Counted from the stretch's first letter, positions 11,328 to 24,776 are shown. The stretch: 64,000 nt of DNA from Mimachlamys varia (GCA_947623455.1 OX392529.1:9610001-9674000); one strand, 5' to 3'. The notes: a model not told the origin generated them from the letters alone. Translations and numbers: made by a program.

Positions 11328-11797
11328 CAAATGTATGTGTTATATCGGTTTCCTTTATACAATATACTTTGGGTTTGTGTGCGGAAATACAAACTAGTAC
11401 ACAATTGTGAATCATTTCATTGGCTGAAGTTTGGGTTAGTGTAATTGTGACAAATGTAACTTAAGTCAAAGTAATACGTACATATTTGACATCTGGACCA
11501 CAAAATGTTACCCACTTACTTGTTTAAGTTAGATATTATTTATTGAGCGACTTTAATCCCCTTATATCCCAGCTTACCGTATTGAACAGAATACATGTAC
11601 GTGTACTTTTCTAACGGTATGTCAATACTGCCGATTAAAGATTTAAAGTGATGAGACCTCCCATCAGATCGGAATATCAAGGTACTTAGAATAAATTGGT
11701 CATACACCAGACGAAAGCTGAAATTCCAACTGTCGTATTCAGACATATTTTCAAATTTTATTCACATTACATGCTAAACTTAACGTGCCAAAGTCTA
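11328..11797. other. Unique sequence between candidate exon and SINE, nothing recognised
   Basis: AT-rich, non-repetitive DNA. Short open frames exist on both strands (for example 11,540-11,746 on the minus strand), but none has a recognisable domain, good start context or flanking splice signals. It would be intronic if the upstream exon is real. Confidence 0.55.
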
Positions 11798-11806
11798 AAA
11801 GAAGTA
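11798..11806. repeat. SINE target-site duplication, left copy
   Basis: AAAGAAGTA is identical to 12,065-12,073. The two copies bracket the SINE exactly, one next to the homopolymer tail and the other next to the tRNA-like head. This marks insertion by target-primed reverse transcription. Confidence 0.9.
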
Positions 11807-11921
11807 AAAAAAAAAAAAAAAAATATAAACTTTATTTATTTTACAACAATTATGAAACAAGCTATACAACTTATATTATTCACTCTCGTTGGCCCGGATG
11901 TTAGCGCGCGAGGGGTCTTAT

Positions 11922-11960
11922 TGTGGGAGGAAACCGGAGTACCAGGAGAAAACCCACGTG
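11922..11960 (-). other. Conserved SINE central domain (Nin-DC/MetaSINE-like)
   Basis: On the minus strand this block contains CACGTGGGTTTTCTCCTGG and, further on, CCGGTTTCCTCCCACA. The alternation of GGTTTTCTCC and GGTTTCCTCC is what I recall of the central domain conserved in SINEs across cnidarians, molluscs and other animals. Family assignment is from memory. Confidence 0.65.
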
Positions 11961-11999
11961 GTCGGGCAGGTGACCCCGTACCTTTTCACGTCCGATCGG

Positions 12000-12010
12000 G
12001 GAATCGAACC
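12000..12010 (-). promoter_or_regulatory. RNA polymerase III B box of the SINE
   Basis: Minus-strand GGTTCGATTCC matches the B-box consensus GGTTCGANTCC at every position. It lies 33 bases from the A box, the normal tRNA-type spacing, so the internal promoter looks intact. Confidence 0.9.
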
Positions 12011-12042
12011 CCGGCCGCCTTGGTGAAAGGCAAGTGCGCTAT

Positions 12043-12053
12043 CCACTGCACCA
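12043..12053 (-). promoter_or_regulatory. RNA polymerase III A box of the SINE
   Basis: Minus-strand TGGTGCAGTGG fits the A-box consensus TRGYNNARNNG. It lies 11 bases inside the 5' end of the element. Confidence 0.85.
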
Positions 12054-12064
12054 CCCGACCACCC

Positions 12065-12073
12065 AAAGAAGTA
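12065..12073. repeat. SINE target-site duplication, right copy
   Basis: AAAGAAGTA is identical to 11,798-11,806 and lies directly against the tRNA-like head of the SINE. Confidence 0.9.
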
Positions 12074-12483
12074 GATAACCTGATAAGCAGTTTAAAAGTG
12101 TTTGTTATAACTTAGCATCCAATAAAAGGAAGCAGAAATGTTTTTTCTTTCCAAATATGTTACAAATGATAATATGCATTTTAGGCTTTCAAAATTTGAA
12201 AACTGAAGTTGATCAAACTCGATTAGAGGAACAATAAATTTTATGCGGTCCAGGTTTAAAGCACACGTATTTTTTTTTGGGGGGGGGGGGAGGGGGGTTA
12301 ATGATTTATAAAACAGTCCATGAGAAGATAGTATAGTAAGCTCAGCTTTGATACATACGTGTTTGTCCTGTTGCGATACTGGTGAGCGCATTGTGTGTGT
12401 AGTTAAGGATAGAACTGGTCGTGATGGAAATCACTTTGGAAAACGAGAACGCAAGTAATATTGTTAGAAAGTACGTTTTTCAA
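12074..12483. other. Unique spacer before the giant array, with a T9/G12AG6 tract
   Basis: AT-rich unique DNA with no recognised gene. At 12,270-12,297 a run of nine T is followed by twelve G, one A and six G. The G tract could fold into a G-quadruplex on the + strand and is a likely length-variable site. A 99-codon minus-strand frame (12,092-12,391) covers this tract. Its low-complexity SLTPLPPPPKK stretch comes from the homopolymer, and it has no domain signature. Confidence 0.6.
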
Positions 12484-14210
12484 GTAGAATATAGATAATT
12501 ATTGTGTATGTATAAGGCTCCACACATAGAATATAGATACTGATTGTGTATGTATAAGGTATTAACAAGGCTCCACACATAGAATATAGATAATGATTGT
12601 GTATGTATAATGCTCCACACATAGAATATAGATAATGATTGTGTATGTATAAGGCTCCACACATAGAATATAGATAATGATTGTGTATGTATAAGGTATT
12701 AACAAGGCTCCACACATAGAATATAGATACTGATTGTGTATGTATAAGGTTTGAACAAGGCTCCACACATAGAATATAGATAATGATTGTGTATGTATAA
12801 GGTATTAACAAGGCTCCACACATAGAATATAGATTCTGATTGTGTATGTATAAGGTATTAACAAGGCTCCACACATAGAATATAGATACTGATTGTGTAT
12901 GTATAAGGTTTTAACAAGGCTCAACACATAGAATATAGATAATGATTGTGTATGTATAAGGTATTAACAAGGCTCCACACATAGAATATAGATAATGATT
13001 GTGTATGTATAAGGCTCCACACATAGAATATAGATAATGATTGTGTATGTATAAGACTCCACACATAGAATATAGATAATGATTGTGTATGTATAAGGCT
13101 CCACACATAGAATATAGATAATGATTGTGTATGTATAAGGCTCCACACATAGAATATAGATACTGATTGTGTATGTATAAGGTATTAACAAGGCTCCACG
13201 TATAGAATATAGATACTGATTGTGTATGTATAAGGCTCCACACATAGAATATAGATAATGATTGTGTATGTATAAGGCTCCACATATAGAATATAGATAC
13301 TGATTGTGTATGTATAAGGTATTAACAAGGCTCCACACATAGAATATAGATACTGATTGTGTATGTATAAGGTATTAACAAGGCTCCACACATAGAATAT
13401 AGATAATGATTGTGTATGTATAAGGCTCCACACATAGAATATAGATACTTATTGTGTATGTATAAGGTATTACAAGGCTCCACACATAGAATATAGATAC
13501 TGATTGTGTATGTATAAGGCTCCACACATAGAATATAGATACTGATTGTGTATGTATAAGGTATTAACAAGGCTCCACACATAGAATATAGATACTGATT
13601 GTGTATGTATAAGGTATTAACAAGGCTCCACACATAGAATATAGATAATGATTGTGTATGTATAAGGTTTTAACAAGGCTCCACACATAGAATATAGATA
13701 CTGATTGTGTATGTATAAGGTATTAACAAGGCTCCACACATAGAATATAGATAATGATTGTGTATGTATAAGGTATTAACAAGGCTCCACACATAGAATA
13801 TAGATACTGATTGTGTATGTATAAGGTATAAACAAGGCTCCACACATAGAATATAGATAATGATTGTGTATGTATAAGGTATTAACAAGGTTCCACGTAT
13901 AGAATATAGATAATGATTGTGTATGTATAAGGCTCCACACATAGAATATAGATACTGATTGTGTATGTATAAGGTATTAACAAGGCTCCACACATAGAAT
14001 ATAGATACTGATTGTGTATGTATAAGGCTCCACACATAGAATATAGATACTGATTGTGTATGTATAAGATATTAACAAGGCTCCACACATAGAATATAGA
14101 TACTGATTGTGTATGTATAAGGCTCCACACATAGAATATAGATAATGATTGTGTATGTATAAGGCTCCACACATAGAATATAGATACTGATTGTGTATGT
14201 ATAAGGTTTT

Positions 14211-14725
14211 AACAAGGCACACACATACAATATAGATAATGATTGTGTATGTATAAGGTTTTAACAAGGCTCCACGCATAGAATATAGATACTGATTGTG
14301 TATGTTTAAGGCTCCACACATAGAATATAGATAATGATTGTGTATGTATAAGGTATTAACAAGGCTCCACACATAGAATATAGATAATGATTGTGTATGT
14401 ATAAGGTATTAACAAGGCACACACATAGAATATAGATAATGATTGTGTGTGTACAAGGTATTAACAAGGCTCCACACATAGAATATAGATACTGATTGTG
14501 TATGTATAAGGTTTTAACAAGGCACACACATAGAATATAGATAATGATTGTGTATGTATAAGGTTTTAACAAGGCTCCACGCATAGAATATAGATACTGA
14601 TTGTGTATGTTTAAGGCTCCACACATAGAATATAGATACTGATTGTGTATGTATAAGGCTCCACACATAGAATATAGATACTGATTGTGTATGTATAAGG
14701 TTTTAACAAGGCACACACATAGAAT
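14211..14725. repeat. Local variant cluster: GGCACACAC units
   Basis: A unit with AAGGCACACACATA in place of AAGGCTCCACACATA occurs at about 14,215, 14,414, 14,521 and 14,711. I noticed it nowhere else in the array. Two of the copies are followed by the same CACGCATAG unit and GTTTAAGG unit, so part of this cluster is a local duplication with an offset of about 306 bp. Confidence 0.75.
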
Positions 14726-16499
14726 ATAGATAATGATTGTGTATGTATAAGGTATTAACAAGGCTCCACACATAGAATATAGATACTGATTGTGTATGTA
14801 TAAGGCTCCACACATAGAATATAGATAATGATTGTGTATGTATAAGGTATTAACAAGGCTCCACACATAGAATATAGATAATGATTGTGTATGTATAAGG
14901 TATTAACAAGGCTCCACACATAGAATATAGATAATGATTGTGTATGTATAAGGTATTAACAAGGCTCCACACATAGAATATAGATAATGATTGTGTATGT
15001 ATAAGGTATTAACAAGGCTCCACACATAGAATATAGATAATGATTGTGTATGTATAAGGTATTAACAAGGCTCCACACATAGAATATAGATACTGATTGT
15101 GTATGTATAAGGTATTAACAAGGCTCCACACATAGAATATAGATAATGATTGTGTATGTATAAGGTATTAACAAGGCTCCACACATAGAATATAGATAAT
15201 GATTGTGTATGTATAAGGCTCCACACATAGAATATAGATAATGATTGTGTATGTATAAGGTATTAACAAGGCTCCACACATAGAATATAGATAATGATTG
15301 TGTATGTATAAGGCTCCACACATAGAATATAGATACTGATTGTGTATGTATAAGGTATTACAAGGCTCCACACATAGAATATAGATAATGATTGTGTATG
15401 TATAAGGTATTAACAAGGCTCCACACATAGAATATAGATACTTATTGTGTATGTATAAGGTATTACAAGGCTCCACACATAGAATATAGATAATGATTGT
15501 GTATGTATAAGGTATTAACAAGGCTCCACGCATAGAATATAGATACTGATTGTGTATGTATAAGGCTCCACACATAGAATATAGATACTGATTGTGTATG
15601 TATAAGGTATTAACAAGGTTCCACACATAGAATATAGATAATGATTGTGTATGTATAATGCTCCACACATAGAATATAGATAATGATTGTGTATGTATAA
15701 GGTATTAACAAGGCTCCACACATAGAATATAGATACTGATTGTGTATGTATAAGGTATTAACAAGGTTCCACACATAGAATATAGATAATGATTGTGTAT
15801 GTATAATGCTCCACACATAGAATATAGATAATGATTGTGTATGTATAAGGTATTAACAAGGCTCCACACATAGAATATAGATAATGATTGTGTATGTATA
15901 AGGTATTAACAAGGCTCCACACATAGAATATAGATAATGATTGTGTATGTATAAGGTATTAACAAGGCTCCACAAATAGAATATAGATACTGATTGTGTA
16001 TGTATAAGGTATTAACAAGGCTCCACACATAGAATATAGATACTGATTGTGTATGTATAAGGTATTAACAAGGCTCCACACATAGAATATAGATACTGAT
16101 TGTGTATGTATAAGGTATTAACAAGGCTCCACACATAGAATATAGATACTGATTGTGTATGTATAAGGTATTAACAAGGCTCCACACATAGAATATAGAT
16201 AATGATTGTGTATGTATAAGGCTCCACACATAGAATATAGATACTGATTTTGTATGTATAAGGTATTAACAAGGCTCCACACATAGAATATAGATAATGA
16301 TTGTGTATGTATAAGGCTCCACACATAGAATACAGATACTGATTGTGTATGTATAAGGTATTAACAAGGCTCCACGTATAGAATATAGATACTGATTGTG
16401 TATGTTTAAGGCTCCACACATAGAATATAGATAATGATTGTGTATGTATAAGGTATTAACAAGGCTCCACACATAGAATATAGATACTGATTGTGTATG

Positions 16500-18350
16500 T
16501 ATAAGGTATTAACAAGGCTCCACACATAGAATATAGATACTGATTGTGTATGTATTGGGTATTAACAAGGCTCCACACATAGAATATAGATAATGATTGT
16601 GTATGTATAAGGTATTAACAAGGCTCCACACATAGAATATAGATACTGATTGTGTATGTATAAGGTATTAACAAGGCTCCACACATAGAATATAGATACT
16701 GATTGTGTATGTATAAGGCTCCACACATAGAATATAGATACTGATTGTGTATGTATTGGGTATTAACAAGGCTCCACACATAGAATATAGATACTGATTG
16801 TGTATGTACAAGGTATTAACAAGGCTCCACACATAGAATATAGATACTGATTGTGTATGTTTAAGGTATTAACAAGGCTCCACACATAGAACATAGATAC
16901 TGATTGTGTATGTATAAGGTTTTAACAAAGCTCCACACATAGAATATAGATAATGATTGTGTATGTATTAGGTTATAACAAGGCTCCACACATAGAATAT
17001 AAATAATGATTGTGTATGTATAAGGTATTAACAAGGCTCCACACATAGAATATAGATACTGATTGTGTATGTATAAGGTATTAACAAGGCTCCACACATA
17101 GAATATAGATACTGATTGTGTATGTATAAGGTATTAACAAGGCTCCACACATAGAATATAGATAATGATTGTGTATGTATAAGGTATTAACAAGGCTTCA
17201 CACATAGAATATAGATAATGATTGTGTATGTATAAGGCTCCACACATAGAATATAGATACTTATTGTGTATGTATAAGGTATTGCAAGGTTCCACACATA
17301 GAATATAGATAATGATTGTGTATGTATAAGGTATTAACAAGGCTCCACGCATAGAATATAGATACTGATTGTGTATGTATAAGGCTCCACACATAGAATA
17401 TAGATACTGATTGTGTATGTATAAGGTATTAACAAGGCTCCACACATAGAATATAGATAATGATTGTGTATGTATAATGCTCCACACATAGAATATAGAT
17501 ACTGATTGTGTATGTATAAGGTATTAACAAGGCTTCACACATAGAATATAGATACTGATTGTGTATGTATAGGTATTAACAAGGCTCCACACATAGAATA
17601 TAGATAATGATTGTGTATTAACAAGGCTCCACACATAGAATATAGATAATGATTGTGTATGTATAAGGTATTAACAAGGCTCCACACATAGAATATAGAT
17701 ACTGATTGTGTATGTATAAGGCTCCAAACATAGAATATAGTTACTGATTGTGTATGTATAAGGCTCCACACATAGAATATAGATACTTATTGTGTATGTA
17801 TAAGGTATTAACAAGGCTCCACACATAGAATATAGATACTGATTGTGTATGTATAAGGCTCAACACATAGAATATAGATACTGATTGTGTATGTATTGGG
17901 TATTAACAAGGCTCCACACATAGAATATAGATAATGATTGTGTATGTATAAGGTATTAACAAGGCTCCACACATAGAATATAGATACTGATTGTGTATGT
18001 ATAAGGTATTAACAAGGCTCCACACATAGAATATAGATACTGATTGTGTATGTATAAGGCTCCACACATAGAATATAGATACTGATTGTGTATGTATTGG
18101 GTATTAACAAGGCTCCACACATAGAATATAGATACTGATTGTGTATGTACAAGGTATTAACAAGGCTCCACACATAGAATATAGATACTGATTGTGTATG
18201 TTTAAGGTATTAACAAGGCTCCACACATAGAATATAGATACTGATTGTGTATGTATAAGGTTTTAACAAAGCTCCACACATAGAATATAGATAATGATTG
18301 TGTATGTATTAGGTTTTAACAAGGCTCCACGCATAGAATATAAATAATGA
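16500..18350. repeat. Duplication with 1,341-bp offset
   Basis: Marker units repeat at a constant offset of 1,341 bp: GTATTGGG at 16,553/17,894 and 16,754/18,095, and GTATTAGG at 16,966/18,307. The intervening order of GTACAAGG, GTTTAAGG and AAAGCTCC variants is also shared. A related set of the same markers is found near 28.7-28.9 kb and 31.9-32.1 kb. Confidence 0.8.
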
Positions 18351-18839
18351 TTGTGTATGTATAAGGTATTAACAAGGCTCCACGTATAGAATATAGATAC
18401 TGATTGTGTATGTATAAGGTATTAACAAGGCTCCACACATAGAATATAGATACTGATTGTGTATGTATAAGGTATTAACAAGGCTCCACACATAGAATAT
18501 AGATACTGATTGTGTATGTATTGGGTATTAACAAGGCTCCACACATAGAATATAGATACTGATTGTGTATGTATAAGGTTTTAACAAGGCTCAACAAATA
18601 GAATATAGATAATGATTGTGTATGTATAAGGTATTAACAAGGCTCCACACATAGAATATAGATAATGATTGTGTATGTATAAGGTATTAACAAAGCTCCA
18701 CACATAGAATATAGATACTGATTGTGTATGTATAAGGTATTAACAAGGCTCCACACATAGAATATAGATAATGATTGTGTATATATAAGGTATAAACAAG
18801 GCTCCACACATAGAATATAGATACTGATTGTGTATGTAT

Positions 18840-19700
18840 AAGGTATTAACAAGGCTCCACGCATAGAATATAGATACTGATTGTGTATGTATAAGGTATT
18901 AACAAGGCTCCACACATAGAATATAGATACTGATTGTGTATGTATAAGGCTCCACACATAGAATATAGATACTGATTGTGTATGTATAAGGTATTAACAA
19001 GGCTCCACACATAGAATATAGATACTGATTGTGTATGTATAAGGTATTAACAAGGCTCCACACATAGAATATAGATACTGATTGTGTATGTATAAGGTAT
19101 TAACAAGGCTCCACACATAGAATATAGATAATGATTGTGTATGTATAATGCTCCACACATAGAATATAGATAATGATTGTGTATGTATAAGGTATTAACA
19201 AGGCTCCACAAATAGAATATAGATACTGATTGTGTATGTACACTAAAGGTATTAACAAGGCTCCACACATAGAATATAGATACTGATTGTGTATGTATAA
19301 GGTATTAACAAGGCTCCACACATAGAATATAGATACTGATTGTGTATGTATAAGGTATTAACAAGGCTCCACACATAGAATATAGATACTGATTGTGTAT
19401 GTATAAGGTATTAACAAGGCTCCACACATAGAATATAGATACTGATAGTGTATGTATAAGGCTCCACATATAGAATATAGATACTGATTGTGTATGTATA
19501 AGGTATTAACAAGGCTCCACACATAGAATATAAATAATGATTGTATATGTATAAGGCTCCACACATAGAATATAGATACTGATTGTGTATGTATAAGGTA
19601 TTAACAAGGCTTCACGTATAGAATATATATACTGATTGTGTATGTTTAAGGCTCCACACATAGAATATAGATAATGATTGTGTATGTATAAGGTATTAAC
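18840..19700. repeat. Duplicated block, copy 1 (partner near 23,920)
   Basis: Shares rare variants with 23,920-24,776 at an offset of 5,080 bp on the left and 5,076 bp on the right. Markers are CTCCACGC (18,855/23,935), CTCCACAAATAG (19,204/24,284) and the unique GATAGTG (19,444/24,520). The four-base shift comes from a GTACACTAAAGG insertion at about 19,238, present only in this copy. Confidence 0.85.
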
Positions 19701-19795
19701 AAGGCTCCACACATAGAATATAGATACTGATTGTGTATGTATAAGGTATTAACAAGGCTCCACACATAGAATATAGATACTGATTGTGTATGTAT

Positions 19796-20080
19796 AAGGT
19801 ATTAACAAGGCTCCACACATAGAATATAGATAATGATTGTGTATGTATAAGGCTCCACACATAGAATATAGATACTGATTGTGTATGTATAAGGTATTAA
19901 CAAGGCTCCACACATAGAATATAGATAATGATTGTGTATGTATAAGGCTCCACACATAGAATATAGATACTGATTGTGTATGTATAAGGTATTAACAAGG
20001 CTCCACACATAGAATATAGATAATGATTGTGTATGTATAAGGCTCCACACATAGAATATAGATACTGATTGTGTATGTAT
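19796..20080. repeat. 95-bp dimer repeat (53+42), three copies
   Basis: Long units start at 19,796, 19,891, 19,986 and 20,081, exactly 95 bp apart. Each is followed by one 42-bp unit. The long unit carries GATAAT and the short one GATACT in every dimer. Confidence 0.88.
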
Positions 20081-20420
20081 AAGGTATTAACAAGGCTCCA
20101 CGTATAGAATATATATACTGATTGTGTATGTTTAAGGCTCGACACATAGAATATAGATACTGATTGTGTATGTATAAGGTATTAACAAGGCTCCACACAT
20201 AGAATATAGATACTGATTGTGTATGTATAAGGCTCCACACATAGAATATAGATAATGATTGTGTATGTATAAGGTATTAACAAGGCTCCACACATAGAAT
20301 ATAGATAATGATTATGTATGTATAAGGCTCCACACATAGAATATAGATACTGATTGTGTATGTATAAGGTATTAACAAGGCTCCACGTATAGAATATAGA
20401 TAATGATTGTGTATGTATAA

Positions 20421-23400
20421 GGTATCAACAAGGCTCCACACATAGAATATAGATACTGATTGTGTATGTATAAGGTATTAACAAGGCTCCACACATAGAA
20501 TATATATACTGATTGTGTGTTTACAAGGTATTAACAAGGCTCCACACATAGAATATAGATACTGATTGTGTATGTATAAGGTATTAACAAGGCTCCACAC
20601 ATAGAATATAGATAATGATTGTGTATGTATAAGGTATTAACAAGGCTCCACACATAGAATATAGATAATGATTGTGTATGTATAAGGCTCCACACATAGA
20701 ATATAGATACTGATTGTGTATGTACAAGGTATTAACAAGGCTCCACACATAGAATATAGATAATGATTGTGTATGTATAAGGTATTAACAAGGCTCCACG
20801 CATAGAATATAGATAATGATTGTGTATGTATAAGGCTCCACACATAGAATATAGATACTGATTGTGTATGTATAAGGTATTAACAAGGCTCCACACATAG
20901 AATATAGATACTGATTGTGTATGTATAAGGCTCCACACATAGAATATAGATACTGATTGTGTATGTATCAGGTATTAACAAGGCTCCACACATAGAATAT
21001 AGATACTGATTGTGTATGTATAATGCTCCACACATAGAATATAGATACTGATTGTGTATGTATAAGATTTTAACAAGGCTCCACACATAGAATATAGATA
21101 ATGATTGTGTATGTATAAGGTATTAACAAGGCTCCACACATAGAATATAGATAATGATTGTGTATGTATAAGGTATTAACAAGGCTCCACACATAGAATA
21201 TAGATACTGATTGTGTATGTATAAGGTATTAACAAGGCTCCACACTTTGAATATAGATACTGATTGTGTGTGTACAAGGTATTAACAAGGCTCCACACAT
21301 AGAATATAGATACTGATTGTGTATGTACAAGGTATTAACAAGGCTCCACACATAGAATATAGATACTGATTGTGTATGTATAAGATATTAACAAGGCTCC
21401 ACACATAGAATATAGATAATGATTGTGTATGTATAAGGTTTGAACAAGGCTCCACACATAGAATATAGATACTGATTGTGTATGTATAAGGTATTAACAA
21501 GGCTCCACACATAGAATATAGATACTGATTGTGTATGTATAAGGTATTAACAAGGCTCCACACATAGAATATAGATAATGATTGTGTATGTATAAGGCTC
21601 CACACATAGAATATAGATACTTATTGTGTATGTATAAGGTATTACAAGGCTCCACACATAGAATATAGATACTGATTGTGTATGTATAAGGCTCCACACA
21701 TAGAATATAGATACTGATTGTGTATGTATAAGGTATTAACAAGGCTCCACACATAGAATATAGATAATGATTGTGTATGTATAATGCTCCACACATAGAA
21801 TATAGATACTGATTGTGTATGTATAAGGTATTAACAAGGCTCCACGTATAGAATATAGATACTGATTGTGTATGTATAAGGTATTAACAAGGCTCCACAC
21901 ATAGAATATAGATAATGATTGTGTATGTATAAGGTATTAACAAGGCTCCACACATAGAATATAGATAATGATTGTGTATGTATAAGGTATTAACAAAGCT
22001 CCACACATAGAATATAGATACTGATTGTGTATGTATAAGGTATTAACAAGGCTCCACACATAGAATATAGATACTGATTGTGTATATATAAGGTATTAAC
22101 AAGGCTCCACACATAGAATATAGATACTGATTGTGTATGTATAAGGTATTAACACGGCTCCACGCATAGAATATAGATACTGATTGTGTATGTATAAGGT
22201 ATCAACAAGGCTCCACACATAGAATATAGATACTGATTGTGTATGTATAAGGTATTAACAAGGCTCCACACATAGAATATATATACTGATTGTGTGTTTA
22301 CAAGGTATTAACAAGGCTCCACACATAGAATATAGATACTGATTGTGTATGTATAAGGTATTAACAAGGCTCCACACATAGAATATAGATAATGATTGTG
22401 TATGTATAAGGTATTAACAAGGCTCCACACATAGAATATAGATAATGATTGTGTATGTATAAGGCTCCACACATAGAATATAGATACTGATTGTGTATGT
22501 ACAAGGTATTAACAAGGCTCCACACATAGAATATAGATAATGATTGTGTATGTATAAGGTATTAACAAGGCTCCACGCATAGAATATAGATAATGATTGT
22601 GTATGTATAAGGCTCCACACATAGAATATAGATACTGATTGTGTATGTATAAGGTATTAACAAGGCTCCACACATAGAATATAGATACTTATTGTGTATG
22701 TATAAGGCTCCACACATAGAATATAGATACTGATTGTGTATGTATCAGGTATTAACAAGGCTCCACACATAGAATATAGATACTGATTGTGTATGTATAA
22801 TGCTCCACACATAGAATATAGATACTGATTGTGTATGTATAAGATTTTAACAAGGCTCCACACATAGAATATAGATAATGATTGTGTATGTATAAGGTAT
22901 TAACAAGGCTCCACACATAGAATATAGATAATGATTGTGTATGTATAAGGTATTAACAAGGCTCCACACATAGAATATAGATACTGATTGTGTATGTATA
23001 AGGTATTAACAAGGCTCCAAACTTTGAATATAGATACTGATTGTGTGTGTACAAGGTATTAACAAGGCTCCACACATAGAATATAGATACTGATTGTGTG
23101 TGTACAAGGTATTAACAAGGCTCCACACATAGAATATAGATACTGATTGTGTATGTATAAGATATTAACAAGGCTCCACACATAGAATATAGATAATGAT
23201 TGTGTATGTATAAGGTTTGAACAAGGCTCCACACATAGAATATAGATACTGATTGTGTATGTATAAGGTATTAACAAGGCTCCACACATAGAATATAGAT
23301 ACTGATTGTGTATGTATAAGGTATTAACAAGGCTCCACACATAGAATATAGATAATGATTGTGTATGTATAAGGCTCCACACATAGAATATAGATACTTA

Positions 23401-23950
23401 TTGTGTATGTATAAGGTATTACAAGGCTCCACACATAGAATATAGATACTGATTGTGTATGTATAAGGCTCCACACATAGAATATAGATACTGATTGTGT
23501 ATGTATAAGGTATTAACAAGGCTCCACACATAGAATATAGATAATGATTGTGTATGTATAATGCTCCACACATAGAATATAGATACTGATTGTGTATGTA
23601 TAAGGTATTAACAAGGCTCCACGTATAGAATATAGATACTGATTGTGTATGTATAAGGTATTAACAAGGCTCCACACATAGAATATAGATAATGATTGTG
23701 TATGTATAAGGTATTAACAAGGCTCCACACATAGAATATAGATAATGATTGTGTATGTATAAGGTATTAACAAAGCTCCACACATAGAATATAGATACTG
23801 ATTGTGTATGTATAAGGTATTAACAAGGCTCCACACATAGAATATAGATACTGATTGTGTATATATAAGGTATTAACAAGGCTCCACACATAGAATATAG
23901 ATACTGATTGTGTATGTATAAGGTATTAACACGGCTCCACGCATAGAATA
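20421..23950. repeat. 1,777-bp tandem duplication (first two copies of block A)
   Basis: Two consecutive copies, 20,421-22,197 and 22,198 to about 23,950. Markers with a constant 1,777-bp offset are GGTATCAAC (20,421/22,198), CACACTTTG or CAAACTTTG (21,241/23,018) and the AACACGGCTC region of the second copy (22,151/23,928). Substitutions between the copies are few. Confidence 0.9.
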
Positions 23951-24776
23951 TAGATACTGATTGTGTATGTATAAGGTATTAACAAGGCTCCACACATAGA
24001 ATATAGATACTGATTGTGTATGTATAAGGCTCCACACATAGAATATAGATACTGATTGTGTATGTATAAGGTATTAACAAGGCTCCACACATAGAATATA
24101 GATACTGATTGTGTATGTATAAGGTATTAACAAGGCTCCACACATAGAATATAGATACTGATTGTGTATGTATAAGGTATTAACAAGGCTCCACACATAG
24201 AATATAGATAATGATTGTGTATGTATAATGCTCCACACATAGAATATAGATAATGATTGTGTATGTATAAGGTATTAACAAGGCTCCACAAATAGAATAT
24301 AGATACTGATTGTGTATGTATAAGGTATTAACAAGGCTCCACACATAGAATATAGATACTGATTGTGTATGTATAAGGTATTAACAAGGCTCCACACATA
24401 GAATATAGATACTGATTGTGTATGTATAAGGTATTAACAAGGCTCCACACATAGAATATAGATACTGATTGTGTATGTATAAGGTATTAACAAGGCTCCA
24501 CACATAGAATATAGATACTGATAGTGTATGTATAAGGCTCCACATATAGAATATAGATACTGATTGTGTATGTATAAGGTATTAACAAGGCTCCACACAT
24601 AGAATATAGATAATGATTGTATATGTATAAGGCTCCACACATAGAATATAGATACTGATTGTGTATGTATAAGGTATTAACAAGGCTTCACGTATAGAAT
24701 ATATATACTGATTGTGTATGTTTAAGGCTCCACACATAGAATATAGATAATGATTGTGTATGTATAAGGCTCCACA
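23920..24776. repeat. Duplicated block, copy 2 (partner near 18,840)
   Basis: Second copy of the block at 18,840-19,700, without its four-base GTACACTAAAGG insertion. Its presence straight after the 1,777-bp dimer shows that larger composite segments were exchanged. Confidence 0.85.

Larger units (their letters stand above)
11807..12064 (-). mobile_element. tRNA-derived SINE, full length, minus strand, about 258 bp
   Basis: Read on the minus strand, the element begins GGGTGGTCGGGTGGTGCAGT and has a tRNA-like head with an A box (TGGTGCAGTGG) and a B box (GGTTCGATTCC). The intervening anticodon-arm remnant is GCCTTTCACCAAGGC. Downstream is a GC-rich central block (11,922-11,960) resembling the conserved central domain shared by many invertebrate SINEs (Nin-DC or MetaSINE type, recalled, not searched). 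An AT-rich 3' region follows, ending in a run of 17 T. A perfect 9-bp direct repeat flanks the element. It encodes no protein and would need a LINE's reverse transcriptase to move. The T-rich rather than A-rich 3' end is unusual and may reflect the partner LINE tail or a Pol III terminator. The head is not a working tRNA gene, because the acceptor stem does not close after the T arm. Confidence 0.92.

Noticed and set aside
11540..11746. 68-codon minus-strand frame
   Set aside because: Short, with no domain, signal peptide or supporting splice signals; its length is within chance for AT-rich DNA.
11999..12064. Functional tRNA gene
   Set aside because: A and B boxes are present, but the acceptor stem does not close after the T arm, and the sequence runs on into a SINE body bounded by target-site duplications.
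11696..12115. 139-codon + strand frame across the SINE
   Set aside because: It reads through the antisense of the SINE and its homopolymer tail (giving a poly-lysine stretch), so it is not an independent gene.
12092..12391. 99-codon minus-strand frame
   Set aside because: It contains a low-complexity PPPPKK run made by the G/T homopolymer, and has no family resemblance or splice context.
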